NCBI GenBank assembly: GCA_036734105.1
Contig: DAIMZH010000012.1
Coordinates: 9,005-73,004, forward strand
Length of the DNA stretch: 64,000 nucleotides
Reading direction: 5' to 3'
Source: Azoarcus_F sp036734105
GTDB taxonomy: Bacteria > Pseudomonadota > Gammaproteobacteria > Burkholderiales > Rhodocyclaceae
The notes beneath the pieces are model-generated. The model was not told the DNA's origin. It searched no databases and saw nothing but the letters and a program-made list of their open reading frames with translations. Position numbers and translations under genes: made by a program. Shown here one piece after another: positions 42,216-51,220 of the stretch. The stretch's first letter is position 1; every line of letters starts with the position of its first letter.

Positions 42216-42881
42216 ATGAAAAAAGCTCGGCGCATTGCTGTGCTGTCGCAAAAAGGCGGGGCGGGAAAGACCACGGTGAGCATGCAACTGGCTGCTGGTC
42301 TGGCGCGCAGAGGCGTCAGGGTAGGTGTTGCCGACCTTGATCCGCAACAAAGCGCTTTGCGTTGGGCGCAGTCAGCACCGACCGATCGACGCTTTCCGGC
42401 TGAAGTGCGTGCCCTTGCCGGAACCCAATCCGCAGTAGCCAGCGCCATTGACACGTTTGCGCGTGAATGCGAGGTGTTGGTGCTGGATTGCCCTCCGTCC
42501 ATCGAGCATCCTCATGTAATGACCGCGCTGGATGTGGCGCATGTGGCCTTGGTGCCAGTGGTGCCCAGCCCACCCGACCTGTGGTCGGCGCGCGCGGTGG
42601 AGCAATTGATTCTGCAAGCCATGCTCAAACGCAACAAGCTTGTCGGGACCATCCTGATCAACCGGGCTCAGCGCACAGCCTTGTCTGCGTCGGTGATCCG
42701 ACTGCTGCGAGAGTTTGATCTGCAGGTAATGCGTGCAGGCTTGTCGCAACGCAATGCTTTTGGCCAGAGCGCGGCGACTGGCGGCTCGGTCTTTGACTTT
42801 GGCAAGGCGGCTGCACTGGCACAGGCCGAGGTGGACCGCGTCATCGACGCCTTGCTGGGCATGATCAGGAAGCAGCCGTGA
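42216..42881 (+). CDS. Orphan ParA-family ATPase
   Basis: A 221-residue ParA/MinD-type ATPase with the deviant Walker A SQKGGAGKTTVSMQLA near residues 11-26, Walker A' LDPQQSALRW, and LVLDCPPSIEHP. No ParB gene and no parS-like repeat are seen, so it is not the chromosome-partition ParA. Short ParAs of this kind position protein cargoes such as chemosensory clusters, carboxysomes or storage granules. Its end overlaps a small basic protein gene by four bases, the likely partner. Confidence 0.88.
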   Translation: MKKARRIAVLSQKGGAGKTTVSMQLAAGLARRGVRVGVADLDPQQSALRWAQSAPTDRRFPAEVRALAGTQSAVASAIDTFARECEVLVLDCPPSIEHPHVMTALDVAHVALVPVVPSPPDLWSARAVEQLILQAMLKRNKLVGTILINRAQRTALSASVIRLLREFDLQVMRAGLSQRNAFGQSAATGGSVFDFGKAAALAQAEVDRVIDALLGMIRKQP

Positions 42882-43273
42882 GCAGGCGACAAGGCGTAGA
42901 AGAGGCGCTGCGCGGAGCCTTGCGCCATGAAGAGGCGTCGCTCAAGCGTCGCTTGCCGCAAGTGCTGGCCAGGTCGACGACGCCCGCCAGCGGTATGGCT
43001 GATTCATCGGCAGCCCGTATTTCGGCTGAGTCAGCCGAGCGTGAGGATATCCGGCTGGGAAAGAGCGACCAGCGGCGCCTCAAGCGACTGCGCAAACGTC
43101 TCGCCGATACGCATGTCAAGCCGGACAACTCGGTGCTTTGGCGAGCGGCCTTGCTGGCTCTGGAGTCACACAGCGCTGACGACATCGCGGCGCTGATCGC
43201 TGGCTTGCCCACACTGAAAGACAAGCCGCAAAAGCCCCTAAAGGGCAAAACCGCCAAAAAGACAAAAGCGTGA
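42878..43273 (+). CDS. Small basic protein coupled to the ParA-like ATPase
   Basis: A 131-residue protein, strongly basic, with a probably disordered N-terminal half (GALRHEEASLKRRLPQ...), a folded helical middle (SDQRRLKRLRKRLADTHVKP then NSVLWRAALLALESHSADDIAALIAG) and a lysine-rich tail. I do not recognise a family. GTG 42878 overlaps the ParA stop. By analogy with McdA-McdB pairs it may be the adaptor stimulating the ATPase and linking it to a cargo (inference). Confidence 0.62.
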   Translation: MSRRQGVEEALRGALRHEEASLKRRLPQVLARSTTPASGMADSSAARISAESAEREDIRLGKSDQRRLKRLRKRLADTHVKPDNSVLWRAALLALESHSADDIAALIAGLPTLKDKPQKPLKGKTAKKTKA

Positions 43274-43276
43274 AGC

Positions 43277-43477
43277 GTGGCAAGCGGCTTGATCGTTCTC
43301 CTTGTACTCGTCGCCACTTTGGCCTTGTGGCGTCTGTCGCGTCCGGCACTTGACCGGCAGGCGCCCAGCAAGTGGTTAAGGTGGTTCCTGGTGGTGGCGC
43401 TCCTTCTGCTTGCTGCCTGGCTGAGTTGGCTGTTGATCATGGTCTTGCTGGTTGGGCCGCATCTGCAGACACTCTGA
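43277..43477 (+). CDS. Small two-helix membrane protein
   Basis: A 66-residue protein beginning GTG 43277, three bases after the basic protein. It consists of two membrane helices (LIVLLVLVATLALWRL and WFLVVALLLLAAWLSWLLIMVLLV) with a short basic loop. Unrecognised. Its position makes it the third member of the ParA operon and a possible membrane anchor. Confidence 0.5.
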   Translation: MASGLIVLLVLVATLALWRLSRPALDRQAPSKWLRWFLVVALLLLAAWLSWLLIMVLLVGPHLQTL

Positions 43478-43533
43478 AACACAGCCGCCGTCCAGTGGAA
43501 AAAAGCACGTTTCAGATGAACGCACACGGTGGT

Positions 43534-44391
43534 TCAAGCGCGGCAGGCAGCCAGTCGCTCAAACTGATCGGCGTAGCGCTTGAGCCTTTGTGTGAGATGC
43601 TGGCCCTGTCTTTCGTTGACCGTCTCGTGCAGGCTTGCCAGCAACGCGATGGTGTGCGCCCGGTTGTTGTCAAAAGCACGGCGATACTCTTCGTTCCAGT
43701 GTTGGTCCGGGTTCAGCAGCAGCGATTCGATGACCTGTCTGGTGAGCTGTTCATCGTCCCGTGATGACCGTAGTTCGTCCAGCAAGCGCTTTTGCCACTC
43801 GATGCGGTGCGCCAGCCAGGTGTCGGTGGTGGGCTGCAGGTTGGTGCTCCACCCGGCAATCAATTCGCGTTGATTGGCCTCCAGTCTGCCGAACCAGCGT
43901 CGCAGTTGTTTTTCCATGCGTTCGGCGCGCAGCTTTACCCGTTGTGCGTCGTTTGGGCTCAGGTATTCCTTGCGCTGCTTATCGTTACGCTGCTCAAAGT
44001 TGCGCTGCAGCTCGTCGACCTGGTCTGGTCTGAGTGACAACAGCAAGGCGCTGGCGTGGGGGGTGATCTGGTGGCGCAGACGCCCCCACGCCGCTTCAGC
44101 TTGTCCGGCAAAATCGTTGAGCGAAGCCACGTCCAGGCGCTCCTTGGCCAGCGTCGCATCCAGTGTGCGCAAGGCAAGAGCGTATTCTGATAATTCATTG
44201 CTGCAGTGCCAGGCGATAACTTCCTCAAGCCGGCTGTCCAGTTCAGCGCGCTGGTTCTGATCCAGCGTCACAAAGTCTGCAACGTAGCGCGGCGCAAGCC
44301 AGTCGAGCTGGCTGTACAGATAGCGCACACCGCAGCCGGACATGAGCAGGACGGAGGCAGTGAGAATGAACAGTCGTAAGAGGCTTTGCAT
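43534..44391 (-). CDS. DUF6279 family lipoprotein
   Basis: A 285-residue lipoprotein: MQSLLRLFILTASVLLMSGCG carries the lipobox (Cys near residue 20), followed by VRYLYSQLDWLAPRYVADFVTLDQNQRAELD, a signature I associate with DUF6279 (quoted in part). The rest is helical and highly charged, with likely coiled coil around RNFEQRNDKQRKEYLSPN. Convergent with the ParA operon. Function unknown. Confidence 0.75.
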   Translation of the reverse strand: MQSLLRLFILTASVLLMSGCGVRYLYSQLDWLAPRYVADFVTLDQNQRAELDSRLEEVIAWHCSNELSEYALALRTLDATLAKERLDVASLNDFAGQAEAAWGRLRHQITPHASALLLSLRPDQVDELQRNFEQRNDKQRKEYLSPNDAQRVKLRAERMEKQLRRWFGRLEANQRELIAGWSTNLQPTTDTWLAHRIEWQKRLLDELRSSRDDEQLTRQVIESLLLNPDQHWNEEYRRAFDNNRAHTIALLASLHETVNERQGQHLTQRLKRYADQFERLAACRA

Positions 44392-44635
44392 GTGTCGTCT
44401 GATTGGGGCTGTTCATGCAAGTTCAACTGGATCATGCTGTGAACCGCAGGGTCGCGACGTGGCGGGCGCGTAAGAGAGCATGTCAGCCATGCTGCAAGTC
44501 TTTTTTTGGTGACCCAACCGGTGTGAGGCGGGGCGGTTGATGCATAGGGTGCTGCTTGAGAAAAGCCCTCAGATGGTAGCGCGGTCGTTTTATGCGCTAA
44601 CATCCGGGGCTTGGTCCTGCATTCATGGATATGAC

Positions 44636-46552
44636 ATGCGAAAACACAACTCCTGTCGCGATAGTCTGCTCGCTGTTGTTGGCATTTTTGCCCTCCTTTC
44701 AACCGGTCTTGCTTACGCTCAAGTATCAGGCGAGTGGCGCGTCGACTCCATCGTTGATGCTCGGAACTGCGGAGAGGGGCAATACAGTCAGACAGACATC
44801 TATCAGATTGAGCAAATCGGTTCTGTTCTGACTGTTACTGAACAGGATGGTAGTGTCTATAGCGGAGCGATATCGGGCACAAGTTTTAACTGGTCTGGGA
44901 GCTATGAAGAGGATGGAGGCGTCACCACGCTTCAGCTTCAGGGGAATTTTTCTGACAATTATCTTTCCATGTCCGGTAACAGCAGCTTCAGCTTTACGTC
45001 TGGAGAGATCAGTTGCTCGGGAACCGGCGAGTTCACTGGCGAAAAGCTTCAGGATGCTGCGCCACCAGAGCCTGAGCCAGAACCAGAGCTGGTGAGGCTG
45101 TCAGAGCTACATGCGCACTGGCCCTTGTATTTTGGAGGAGACGAAAAAGACAGCATTGTGGCGATCACGGTCGATAGCGAGCAGAACATCATTCTTGCTG
45201 GCATGATGACGAGCGCCGAAGTGCGCTGGGCAGATAGCGATAATGTCAGGCCGACGGCGACACTGACAGGGTCGGTTCATCTGCTCAAATTCTCCGCTCG
45301 GGGGGAACCGCTCTGGTCGCGTTTTCTCAACCACAACGAAGATATTGTGGATATCGCGACAGATGGTCATGACAACATCTTGTTGCTTACGGCGAGTGCC
45401 TTGATAAAGCTCGATAGTGCCGGTGAGTTGCTGTGGATGAATGACTATTCCGGCGTTGGTGGCGTTGGTCGTATATCCTTCGCGATGCTCAACCATGTCA
45501 GTGATTTTGCGCATACGGCAGGCAAACGGCTGGCGACAAACCTCTACAACGAGATTACGGTTGTCGGCAGAACCAACCAGCCCGATCTCGCCTCCGGCGG
45601 CTACGATGTTGAATATGCAGCGGGTTCCTTCAGCGACTACGATGGGTTCGTGATTCATCTTGGTGAAAACGGCCACACCTTGTGGTCGAGCTACCTGGGG
45701 GGGCGTATTGCTGACAGTGCGCAGAGTGTTGCTGTTGAGCCAAGCGGCACGATTCATGTACTCGGTAATTCGGACTCGGCGAGTGGCTGGCCGCCCTCGC
45801 ATCAGTATTTCAATGCGGAACTGGGGACGCAGGCCAATACCAGCGAGGCGGTCAAATCCGGGGGAGGTTGTTTCCTGACCAGTCTGACCCGACTCGGCGC
45901 ACATCTCAAAACTGGCTTTTTCTCCGGAACCTGTCGGGCCATGGCCTTGGATATCCATGGCAATTTAAGCATAGTGGGCACAACTGGGGGTGACTGGATT
46001 GCACGCTTGCCGGCCAATCAGGGTCTCGGCGGTTTTCTGAACCTGTCGCCAACTGTCGATGGTGAGGCCAACGGCTTTGCGGCCAAGATCGCCACCAATG
46101 CCAATTCTCTGACCTGGGCCACCTATTTGAATAGTGGTTTCGGCCTTGATTCTCCGCTTGGACTTGCGGTCAATGCGCTGGGCGAGCTTTACGTAGTGGG
46201 TGCGGCTGGCCATGAGGACTGGCGCGTCAGGCTTAATGACCCGGATGACGGCGACGGATTTCTGGTCATTCTTTCGGCGGCTGGCAAGCAGATGAGAGAG
46301 GTCTATCTGGGTGGCAATGGCAAGGATGAGGCATGGGATATCGTCTTGAAGCGAGATGGTTCAGCGCTTGTTTCAGGTGCGACCGCTTCACCTGCCTGGC
46401 ACAGGCGGCCGTCCAGTACCAACTTTACCGAGGACATTTATTATCGAGGCGGGGTTGATGGTTTCGTGGTTGCTGTTGATCAGTTTGGCAACAAGCGAAA
46501 AAAGAGCAAAGTGCTTTTTTTATTGCCTCTGGTTGAGCCTCAACAACCCTAG
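44636..46552 (+). CDS. Secreted beta-propeller-like repeat protein
   Basis: A 638-residue exported protein. A signal peptide ends near AYAQ (residue 31). Residues about 32-135 form a small beta domain with GSVYSGAISGTSFNWSGSYEEDGG, then a proline-glutamate linker (PPEPEPEPE), then repeats of the type LWSSYLGG...AQSVAVEPSGTIHVLGNS, reminiscent of SBBP beta-propeller repeats. No membrane anchor, sorting signal or enzyme motif is seen. The start is uncertain because the frame is open upstream and no good ribosome site precedes ATG 44636. Base composition is less GC-rich than neighbours. Confidence 0.65.
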   Translation: MRKHNSCRDSLLAVVGIFALLSTGLAYAQVSGEWRVDSIVDARNCGEGQYSQTDIYQIEQIGSVLTVTEQDGSVYSGAISGTSFNWSGSYEEDGGVTTLQLQGNFSDNYLSMSGNSSFSFTSGEISCSGTGEFTGEKLQDAAPPEPEPEPELVRLSELHAHWPLYFGGDEKDSIVAITVDSEQNIILAGMMTSAEVRWADSDNVRPTATLTGSVHLLKFSARGEPLWSRFLNHNEDIVDIATDGHDNILLLTASALIKLDSAGELLWMNDYSGVGGVGRISFAMLNHVSDFAHTAGKRLATNLYNEITVVGRTNQPDLASGGYDVEYAAGSFSDYDGFVIHLGENGHTLWSSYLGGRIADSAQSVAVEPSGTIHVLGNSDSASGWPPSHQYFNAELGTQANTSEAVKSGGGCFLTSLTRLGAHLKTGFFSGTCRAMALDIHGNLSIVGTTGGDWIARLPANQGLGGFLNLSPTVDGEANGFAAKIATNANSLTWATYLNSGFGLDSPLGLAVNALGELYVVGAAGHEDWRVRLNDPDDGDGFLVILSAAGKQMREVYLGGNGKDEAWDIVLKRDGSALVSGATASPAWHRRPSSTNFTEDIYYRGGVDGFVVAVDQFGNKRKKSKVLFLLPLVEPQQP

Positions 46553-46613
46553 ACTCAATGTGTCATCCTAGAGTCAAGTACCACCGCCCTATTCAGAATG
46601 GCTGGAGCTGCTC

Positions 46614-47216
46614 ATGACCGAGGTCATTCTGCTCAACAAACCCTTTGGCGTGATCTGTCAGTTTTCCGGTGATGAAATGCGACCAACGCTCAAGCAGTAT
46701 GTGGCGCTGCCCGGTGTTTATCCTGCGGGGCGGCTGGATACTGACAGTGAGGGGCTGGTGTTGCTGACAGACGATGGACGTCTGCAGCATCGCATAGCCG
46801 ATCCACGCCACAAGCTGCCCAAGACTTATCTTGTGCAGGTGGAAGGCCAGATTGATGATGAGGCGCTGGCGCACCTCAGGCGCGGGGTGGATGTCGGCGA
46901 CTTTGTGTCGCGGCCTTGCCAGGCGCGATATGTGGCCGAGCCGGATTGGCTCTGGCCGCGCGACCCGCCGGTACGGTTTCGCAAGTCGGTGCCGACTGGC
47001 TGGATTGAAATCGTGCTGCGTGAGGGGCGCAACCGGCAGGTCAGGCGCATGACCGCTGCCGTGGGCTTCCCGACGCTGCGTCTGGTGCGTACCAGTATTG
47101 GCCCTTTTACGCTCGATGGTCTGCCGCTGGGCCAGTGGCGGCGACATGAAGTGCCGCCAGGTTTGTTGCCGCCAATGCCAAAGCCGACTTCAATAAAGAG
47201 TTTCAGACGGGGGTAG
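46614..47216 (+). CDS. rluE: 23S rRNA pseudouridine synthase RluE-like
   Basis: A 200-residue RsuA-family pseudouridine synthase without an S4 domain. It has LLNKPFGVICQFS at the N-terminus, the catalytic Asp in YPAGRLDTDSEGLVLLT and the EGRNRQVRRMTAAVGFPTLRLVR motif. Small size and lack of S4 fit RluE, which modifies U2457 in E. coli 23S rRNA. ATG 46614 preceded by GGAG. Confidence 0.88.
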   Translation: MTEVILLNKPFGVICQFSGDEMRPTLKQYVALPGVYPAGRLDTDSEGLVLLTDDGRLQHRIADPRHKLPKTYLVQVEGQIDDEALAHLRRGVDVGDFVSRPCQARYVAEPDWLWPRDPPVRFRKSVPTGWIEIVLREGRNRQVRRMTAAVGFPTLRLVRTSIGPFTLDGLPLGQWRRHEVPPGLLPPMPKPTSIKSFRRG

Positions 47217-47288
47217 GGTGTGTCAGTTCAGACCGGAGTGCCTGGTCTGTTGTGGTCTTGGGAGCTTGTTTTGCCCCTGTGTGCCTGT

Positions 47289-48323
47289 TCAGTTCATCAA
47301 AAGGCAAAAGATCATCAAGCCTGAAGCGTCGTCAGTTGGCCATGAGACGACGCGGCTGTCGAACTCGCTGCCGTTGCGTTGACGCAGCCGCCACACGCCC
47401 GGGGAGAACGCGGGGTTTTTGTCGGCTCTAAGGTCGGCAAGCCGCAAGCGCGTCAGGCGCAGGGCTGAATAGCCTAGCGCAGTGGTGACTGCCGGGTTGG
47501 TCCATTTGATTTCACCGCCGGGCGTGCACAGCAGGCTGGGTATCGGGCTGGCCGCCAGCAACTGGCGGCTGGTATTGATCGGGTGGGGAGCTGGCGGTAC
47601 GGCTGACTCGGTTTCGCTCTCCGCCGTCAGGACCAGCAACTTCCAGCCCGGGCGAGGCCCCTCAAGCGCCCGGCCGGGCAGGGAGATGCCTTGCCGTGTC
47701 GCACGCAGGCTGATGTGACCGGTTGGGGTAGTAGTCAGCTCGAAGAAGCTTTCGTGAGCTTGTCCTATGAGTTGTTCGCGGCTGCGTCCCAGGGTTTTCT
47801 GGGTGCTGGCGTTGGCCGCGCGAATTCTGCCTTCGGCGTCGAGCACGATGACCGGTTGATCGGTGGCTGCCGCCAGGCGTGGCCACAGCGAGTCAGTCAT
47901 TGCGCTGGGTGAGTAAGCTTCGGCGATCAGATCCGGGCTGAGGATGAGTGCATGCAGCCCTGGGCGTATGCGTGCAGCAGCGATATAGCGCATGCTTCTT
48001 CTGCGACCGCCGGGCAGGGCGAGCTCCAGGCTGCCACGCATCTGCTCCTGAATGAACAGCCGACCGCGGGCATCAAGAAAGGCGCGTTCTGAGGGAAAGA
48101 TCGATGCGAGCGGCTGGGCGACCAGACTGCGATAGTCACGTTCCAGAAGTCTTTGCGCAGCGCCATTGACCTCAATGATGGTCTCGTCGCCGGTAATGAT
48201 GAGAGCTTCGTCAATGAGTTCCAGCAGCGCGAGATACAAGCCGGTTTCCAGTCCTTCGGAAAAGTCGGCGAAAAAGCGTCGTGGTTGCGGCTCAGGGGGT
48301 GCCGGAATGGTGTCGTGGGTCAT
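47289..48323 (-). CDS. PAS-domain protein without an output domain
   Basis: A 344-residue soluble protein with three PAS-like units: one near residues 35-120 (ELIDEALIITGDETIIEVNGAAQRLL), one near 150-235 (DQPVIVLDAEGRIRAANASTQKTLG) and one near 250-340 (SPIPSLLCTPGGEIKWTNPAVTTALGYSALRL, quoted in part). No kinase, GGDEF, EAL or DNA-binding segment follows. It lies 92 bases downstream of rhlE on the same strand. Possibly a sensor that works through a partner protein. Confidence 0.7.
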   Translation of the reverse strand: MTHDTIPAPPEPQPRRFFADFSEGLETGLYLALLELIDEALIITGDETIIEVNGAAQRLLERDYRSLVAQPLASIFPSERAFLDARGRLFIQEQMRGSLELALPGGRRRSMRYIAAARIRPGLHALILSPDLIAEAYSPSAMTDSLWPRLAAATDQPVIVLDAEGRIRAANASTQKTLGRSREQLIGQAHESFFELTTTPTGHISLRATRQGISLPGRALEGPRPGWKLLVLTAESETESAVPPAPHPINTSRQLLAASPIPSLLCTPGGEIKWTNPAVTTALGYSALRLTRLRLADLRADKNPAFSPGVWRLRQRNGSEFDSRVVSWPTDDASGLMIFCLLMN

Positions 48324-48415
48324 GTTGCGTGCTTGGAGCGCTTGCGCAGTGGCGAGGCTCCAGAATAGTGCGCACGCGAGTGATCCACTCGCCGGAAAAA
48401 AGGCCTAATGCGAGC

Positions 48416-49855
48416 CTATTTCCGGCCAAGGCCCCCAAGCAGGAAGGCGACAGGGCGCTTTCTGGTGGTGCCGGGCTGCGACTTGGTGAGGCCAGCGACC
48501 GAGGTGTCACTGTCGGCAAGTTCAGGTGTCGCGGCAACGGCTACATAGGGTTTGCTGAAGTCGAAACCGTCCGGGGCAATGCTGGATTTGGGCTTGCTTC
48601 GCGGTCCGCGAGCGGGCTCATTGCGGCGCGCCTTGTTTTCGTTGCGCTGCGGTTTGTCGTCATGCGTGCTGCTGTGACGTGGCTTGTGGCTACCGACGAC
48701 ATCATAGTCGGGCTCCGCCCCGAAGCCGGGGACTTGTTCCTGCAAAACCTTGATCTTGATGAGTTTCTCAATGTCTGCAAGACGCGTTTTTTCTTCAGCG
48801 CAAACCAGAGACACAGCGTGGCCGGAACGACCGGCGCGACCGGTTCGACCAATCCGGTGTATGTAGTCTTCGGCGGTGTGTGGGAGTTCGTAGTTGATGA
48901 CCAGTGGCAGGTCGTCGATGTCCAGGCCACGTGCCGCCACGTCAGTGGCAACCAGCACCCTGAGTTTGCCGGACTTGAAGGCTTCAAGGGTGTCGCTGCG
49001 CTGAGCCTGACCCTTGTCTCCATGGATTGCGTCGGCGGAAACACCGTGTCGCTCGAGAAAGGAGGCCAGGCGACCGCACAAGATCTTGGTGGACACAAAC
49101 ACCAGGGCCTGGCTATCGGGCGCGTGCTTGAGCAAATGCACCAACAAATTGCGCTTGAGCCCGGCAGACACTGGATGCACCGTGTGGGAGATGGTTTCGG
49201 AAACCATGTTGCGTCGCGCGACTTCAATGAGCTGCGGGTTTTTGAGCATGCGGTCAGCAAGCTTCTTGATTTCTTCCGAGAAGGTAGCCGAAAACAGCAG
49301 GCTTTGACGGGCCTCGGGCAGCATGTTGAGTATGCGTCGGATGTCGGGGATGAAGCCCATGTCGAGCATGCGATCTGCTTCGTCCAGAACCAGCATTTCA
49401 ACCTGGTTGAAGGAGATGGTTTTTTGCTGTACGTGGTCAAGCAGGCGACCAGGGGTGGCAACCACGATCTCGACACCGAGCCGCAATTCGGCCGTCTGGG
49501 CGCGCATGTCCACGCCACCATAGACGCAGATGGAGCGCAACGGCACGTGCTTGCTATAGGTTTGCACCGACTCGTGCACCTGCACCGCGAGTTCTCGCGT
49601 GGGCGCAAGAATGAGCGCGCGAACCGGGTGGCGCGCCGGGCTGGTGGAGGTGTTGGCGTGGCGTGCAAGCCGCTGGATCAGCGGTAGGGTGAAACCGGCG
49701 GTTTTGCCAGTGCCGGTTTGCGCGCCACCCATGACATCGAGGCCTTGCAGCACGATGGGGATGGCTTGCTGTTGAATCGGAGTGGGGGTCGTGTAGCCGG
49801 TGTCGGCGACCGCTTTTAATAGCTCGGGAATCAGCCCGAGATCAGCGAAATTCAT
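48416..49855 (-). CDS. rhlE: DEAD-box RNA helicase RhlE
   Basis: A 479-residue ATP-dependent RNA helicase. Motifs in order: Q-motif GYTTPTPIQQQAIP, I AQTGTGKT, Ia APTRELAVQ, II LDEADRMLD, III SATFSEE, IV LVFVSTK, V ATDVAARGLD and VI HRIGRTGRAGRSG. A basic low-complexity tail (RNENKARRNEPARGPRSKPK) follows for RNA binding. I start at ATG 49855 (MNFADLGLIPELL); the frame is open a further 33 codons upstream. Confidence 0.93.
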   Translation of the reverse strand: MNFADLGLIPELLKAVADTGYTTPTPIQQQAIPIVLQGLDVMGGAQTGTGKTAGFTLPLIQRLARHANTSTSPARHPVRALILAPTRELAVQVHESVQTYSKHVPLRSICVYGGVDMRAQTAELRLGVEIVVATPGRLLDHVQQKTISFNQVEMLVLDEADRMLDMGFIPDIRRILNMLPEARQSLLFSATFSEEIKKLADRMLKNPQLIEVARRNMVSETISHTVHPVSAGLKRNLLVHLLKHAPDSQALVFVSTKILCGRLASFLERHGVSADAIHGDKGQAQRSDTLEAFKSGKLRVLVATDVAARGLDIDDLPLVINYELPHTAEDYIHRIGRTGRAGRSGHAVSLVCAEEKTRLADIEKLIKIKVLQEQVPGFGAEPDYDVVGSHKPRHSSTHDDKPQRNENKARRNEPARGPRSKPKSSIAPDGFDFSKPYVAVAATPELADSDTSVAGLTKSQPGTTRKRPVAFLLGGLGRK

Positions 49856-50066
49856 AGATATCAGTCGTTTATCGGACGAATGCCTGACTAAGGCGTCTGA
49901 CAGTGCCGGTGTGGCAGCGGGACGCTTGCGCAGTACGATTCGTCGGGAAGCCAATCAAGGCGAAGCCCCGATTATACATCGGCAGGGCTTGACAGGCTGT
50001 CAAAAATGTTGCGGACTGCTGCCAGTGACGCTGGGAGTTCGACAGCAGCCTGGTTTTGGCACGGTG

Positions 50067-51161
50067 TTATTGCTTGAGAGCCAGAAAGGCGGTGACCTCC
50101 TCCCGGTCGTGATAAAGGTGCTTGATGCGCAGATCGTAGGGGCCGGTTTGCACTACCCGCTTGTGGATCAGCGAGCGGCACTGGTCCAGTCCTTCAAGTC
50201 TGCGCTTCATGGGCAGTTTGAGGTTGAAAATGCTTCGACGACAGCGCCCGCTGGCCACCCATTCGGCCATCAGAGAGGCAATGCGCGATGGCTGTTCCAC
50301 CATGTCGCAGACCATCCAGTCCACCGTGCGAGGAGGGCGCCAGGTAAAGCCGTCGGCGCGCAGGTGGGCGACCATGCCGGTGGCCATTACCGACTCGGCC
50401 ATCGGGCCATTGTCGATGGCGGTGACATGCAGTCCGCGGTGGGCAAGTTGCCAGGTCCAGCCACCGGGGGCTGCGCCGAGGTCGATGGCGCGTTGGCCGG
50501 CGCGCATGTGCACCGTGCGCTCTTCTTCGGTCAGCAATCCCAGAATGGCTTCGGCAAGTTTCAGGGTGGAGCGGCTGGCAGCCTCGTGCGGCATGCGCAG
50601 GCGTGGGACACCCATGGGCCAGGGCGCAGCCTGACCAGGCACGCAGGCGGCAAGCCAGGCGGTGTGGGCGTCGGTGAACAACACGTGCAGCACGGGCAAG
50701 GTCTTGCTCTTGGTCCGGTACAGGCCGGCACGGTTGAGCGCCTCGCGCAGATGGGGCGTGAAACGTCGGCAAAACCCCGACTGCTGTTTGGCTTCGTCAG
50801 TGTCGGGCGTTTCAAGGATGAGTTCGGAAAAGCGGTGACCGGCTGCGGCTGCGGCTTCGACCAGCGGGGTGGCGCGGTCGCGCTCGGGCAGGTTTTCGAC
50901 TAGACCAAACCAAGGCATGACCTGGCGGGCAAAGACCAGGCTGAACCAGTCGCAGTGCGGCGCAAGCTCATCCCAGGGTATGGGTTCCACCGAGTGGTAC
51001 ACCACATGGGCGCTGCCTTCGCGGGCGCGCACATAACCGTTCATGCCAAGCTGTTGGGCAAAGCGGTCAAGCTCGCCGGCCAGCTCTTTTTCAAAGCCGC
51101 TACGGCACAGGGCGATCAATCCGTAGCACAGCGCTTCGGGTTTTGGGTCGAATATTTGCAT
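50067..51161 (-). CDS. rlmM: 23S rRNA C2498 2'-O-methyltransferase RlmM
   Basis: A 364-residue SAM-dependent methyltransferase, close to the 366 residues of the E. coli enzyme. The N-terminal THUMP-like part (LIALCRSGFEKELAGEL) is followed by a Rossmann domain with AIDLGAAPGGWTWQLAHRG, DWMVCDMVEQPSRIA and the lysine segment FNLKLPMKRR. ATG 51161 (MQIFDPKPEALCYGL) is preferred; the frame is open to 51203. It is divergent from the aldo/keto reductase. Confidence 0.92.
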   Translation of the reverse strand: MQIFDPKPEALCYGLIALCRSGFEKELAGELDRFAQQLGMNGYVRAREGSAHVVYHSVEPIPWDELAPHCDWFSLVFARQVMPWFGLVENLPERDRATPLVEAAAAAGHRFSELILETPDTDEAKQQSGFCRRFTPHLREALNRAGLYRTKSKTLPVLHVLFTDAHTAWLAACVPGQAAPWPMGVPRLRMPHEAASRSTLKLAEAILGLLTEEERTVHMRAGQRAIDLGAAPGGWTWQLAHRGLHVTAIDNGPMAESVMATGMVAHLRADGFTWRPPRTVDWMVCDMVEQPSRIASLMAEWVASGRCRRSIFNLKLPMKRRLEGLDQCRSLIHKRVVQTGPYDLRIKHLYHDREEVTAFLALKQ

Positions 51162-51220
51162 TGGAGGGGTCTGCTGATGGATGATCCAATGATACTTGAA
51201 CACGCAACAGGAGTTGAAAA

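Noticed and set aside
42216..42881. Chromosome-partition parA next to an origin
   Set aside because: No parB, no parS-like palindromes and no dnaA, gidA or gidB nearby; the protein is shorter than chromosomal ParA.
48281..49687. Long plus-strand frame opposite rhlE (468 codons)
   Set aside because: Antisense to all helicase motifs of rhlE; no family features of its own.
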